Source: Adineta steineri | Lineage: Eukaryota; Rotifera; Eurotatoria; Adinetida; Adinetidae | DNA: 64,000 bases | NCBI GenBank assembly: GCA_905250115.1 | Contig: CAJNOI010000217.1 | Location: 62,001-126,000, forward strand | Direction of reading: 5' to 3' | Shown here: positions 61,897 through 64,000 of the stretch, piece after piece | Layout: each line of letters begins with the position of its first letter | Position numbering within the stretch: the stretch's first letter is position 1 | Translations under genes and position numbers: made by a program | The notes under the pieces: generated by a model | What the model was told of the DNA's origin: nothing | Databases searched by the model: none | What the model saw: only the letters and a program-made list of their open reading frames with translations

Positions 61897-63942
61897 ATGG
61901 CTTCAACTTCCTCGACAAATGTTAATGGTAAGTTAAAAAGAAAATTTGTAACCGAAAAAAAAAATACAATGTTATATCATTTTATATTTATAGAAATTCT
62001 CCCTGGTCTCGAAGATTTTCTTCGTTCAATGTTAAGTAGTACACATTTGGAGAATGATCATCGACAAATTGCGGCTATGTATCTAGATAAACTTGATCAA
62101 TATGGTCAATCAACAAATCAACAATCATCTCTTATTGATGATCAATCATTGTATATAAAACTTTGAAAATTTTTCATATCAAAATATCTTTATATGATTC
62201 TTTTGTTTTCTCTTTTAAAGAATGAACACAGATATCATATCAGATGCAGAAAGTGATGATTTTACTGATGAGGAAGAAGAACAACAAACTCCAACTATAA
62301 CAAGACATTCATCCGTTTGCGATACTGTACTATATGATAGTACAAAACAAGAATCAAATACTAGTAGTAGTAGTCAATGGTATGCTGATATACCAAAAAA
62401 TGACTCTCCAGAAGCACAGATATCAAATGGTAGTATATAGAAATATGACTATGTTTATCTTAGATTAAAATTTATTTATTTTTTCGTCACAATAGAACAT
62501 AGTGAAAAGTCATCATCAATCATGCAAAGTCGATTATCCATCCCATCGTCAACTTCATCGAGTATAATAGCTGATGGTCTATTATTAACATATGATAAAA
62601 ATCATAATTGGATATGGCGTTATTATGTTCTCGATGATTATGATCTTATTTGTTTCCCAGCTGATAAAAAGTCTCGATTAACAACCGAAGGAGAATCAGA
62701 TAAGAATTGTTCACCACTATGGGTGTCAGATATAACTAATGCAAAAGTAAAAATTATAATGTTCTCGAAAATCAAACTAGATTTCTATCCTATAAATTTA
62801 GGTTCATACAACAGTTATAGATAAAATCGAATGTTTATGTTTGTATATTGGCCTTGCTGAAGCGATTTATGTTCGGCCGTCAGATCCCAATCAAATAAAT
62901 ATGTGGCTTAAAGTATTTATTCATTGTCTTTGAGAAAATAAGAATTTTAATTAGATATATATATAATGATAGGCATTCCGTGATGCAGCTTCATCACAAA
63001 AATCTCGAGATACTTCAAAAAATCAAAGTAATGTCAAAATATTATCTCGTAATGCACGTCGTATGTTCGCTCAATTTAATCGAAAAAAAGGTCAAATTGT
63101 TTCACATTTACTTGATCAAATGGCTAATGTAACGGGTGTTGATGATAAAACACGTAAACATTGTGAATTACGAGGTATAAATATTTAAATAAAAATATAT
63201 ATTCATAAAATTTTGTTTTTATCATTATTCTATTCAAGGTTTTCTTGTTATATCTCTTGATAATTCAACATTTCTAACAAAATATTGTACAATAGTTGAT
63301 GGAATATTTCGTATACATAAATCTCGTTTAAGTGAGCAAACAGATCATGAATTTATTTTAAATCGTTGTAAATTATCATTTCCTGAAGAACGTACACGTG
63401 ATATACAATTTGCTTTAACTGATGAACAAATACGAAAGATTTTTATTCGAGGAAATAATATCTATAGTATGGGACGTTTATTAAATACTTTAGCAAAATA
63501 TGTTGAAATAATTGGAAGTTCAGAAAAAGTTTTTAAATCAGATGAAACTACTTCATTAACTTTACCAAATAAATCTCAAACATCATCACGTATTAGATCA
63601 TTATCTCAAGTGAATGGTAAAATGCAAAAAAAAAAAATTTATGAATATAAAATACTTTTTTACTTTGCTTTAGAAGGTTATTCATCATCATCATCAACGG
63701 TGAAATCATTACCATTAAATATTACAAAAAATATCTATCGAAGTGCATCAAAATTACACGATGGTCGAACAAATGTTTTACCAAATCGTACGAATAAAAG
63801 TCAAATATCTATTCAACAAGATAATATTATTTCAAATGAAACATATGATCAACCAAAATCTTATAATAAGACAGAATCAATTGATCGAAATAATAATCAT
63901 ATATTGATAACAACAGATAAAAGAAAAAATGAAAAAACGTAA
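61897..63942 (+). CDS. PH-domain protein, AFAP1-like; 3' end possibly outside the window
   Basis: Exons can be joined from ATG 61897 through short introns (the first donor is at 61928). The N-terminus ILPGLEDFLRSML, then an acidic Ser-rich stretch (SDAESDDFTDEEEE), parallels the layout of AFAP1. A first PH domain starts at GLLLTYDKNHNWIWRYYVL and ends with NQINMWLKAFRDA. A linker (FAQFNRKKGQIVSHLLDQMA) leads to a second PH-like domain (LRGFLVISLDNSTFLTKYC). The tail is Ser/Asn-rich. Two PH domains with this spacing suggest an actin-filament-associated adaptor linking Src-family kinases to actin; that assignment is inferred. The last frame meets a TAA at 63940-63942, but AAAAAC/GTAAGAAG there is also a good splice donor, so further exons, including the expected coiled coil, may lie beyond the window. 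Confidence 0.7.
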
Positions 63943-64000
63943 GAAGAATAGTTACGAGATTCTCATCATGTAAATTCTATTAGTAGTCTAGTATTCAAAG

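Overview
The window is nuclear DNA from an invertebrate animal. It is strongly AT-rich, has many introns of about 50-60 bp among a few longer ones, uses GT-AG splice sites, and encodes animal families (receptor guanylyl cyclase, G-alpha-q, Piezo, TBC1D24, capicua-like). The best guess is a bdelloid rotifer, possibly Rotaria. The reasons are the short introns, an intronless F-box gene of a style I associate with large bdelloid families, and degenerate TGTGGG/ACACCC hexamers, the telomeric unit reported for bdelloids. This is inference; no sequence search was possible. A run of exactly 100 N (25625-25724) marks a scaffold gap.

Layout. 0.2-1.4 kb (-): a repeat protein with VIIRE/PP motifs. 4.1-11.2 kb (+): a complete natriuretic-peptide-receptor-type guanylyl cyclase; my 23-exon model keeps frame to 1150 residues. 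11.4-13.2 kb (-): a Gq-class G-alpha gene meeting the cyclase tail to tail. 17.4-18.5 kb (+): a two-exon class A GPCR. 23.9-25.0 kb (-): a Gln/His/Ser-rich protein of unknown family. 26.8-28.9 kb (+): a secreted Cys-type glutathione peroxidase. 30.5-32.0 kb (-): a protein resembling the N-terminal part of long capicua, without an HMG box. 34.8-37.2 kb (-): TBC1D24/Skywalker with TBC and TLDc domains. 40.3-54.4 kb (-): a Piezo channel in about 48 exons. 55.1-60.6 kb: three intronless genes (ribosomal protein eS19, an F-box protein, NADH-cytochrome b5 reductase). 61.9 kb to near the end (+): a PH-domain protein resembling AFAP1, which may continue past the window.

Three adjacent genes, 4-18.5 kb, belong to signal transduction (receptor cyclase, G-alpha, GPCR), and TBC1D24 and Piezo are also membrane or signalling proteins. 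Nothing in the sequence shows co-regulation, so this is treated as neighbourhood only.

Non-genic content. There are two short non-autonomous DNA transposons with perfect 8-bp target duplications, each inside an intron. One abuts a 5' splice site that its own duplication preserves. A dispersed family of telomere-like and palindromic GT-rich islands lies in Piezo introns and near the F-box gene. Several microsatellites are present. The long intergenic stretches, mainly 13.2-17.4 and 18.5-23.9 kb, show nothing I can recognise as coding.
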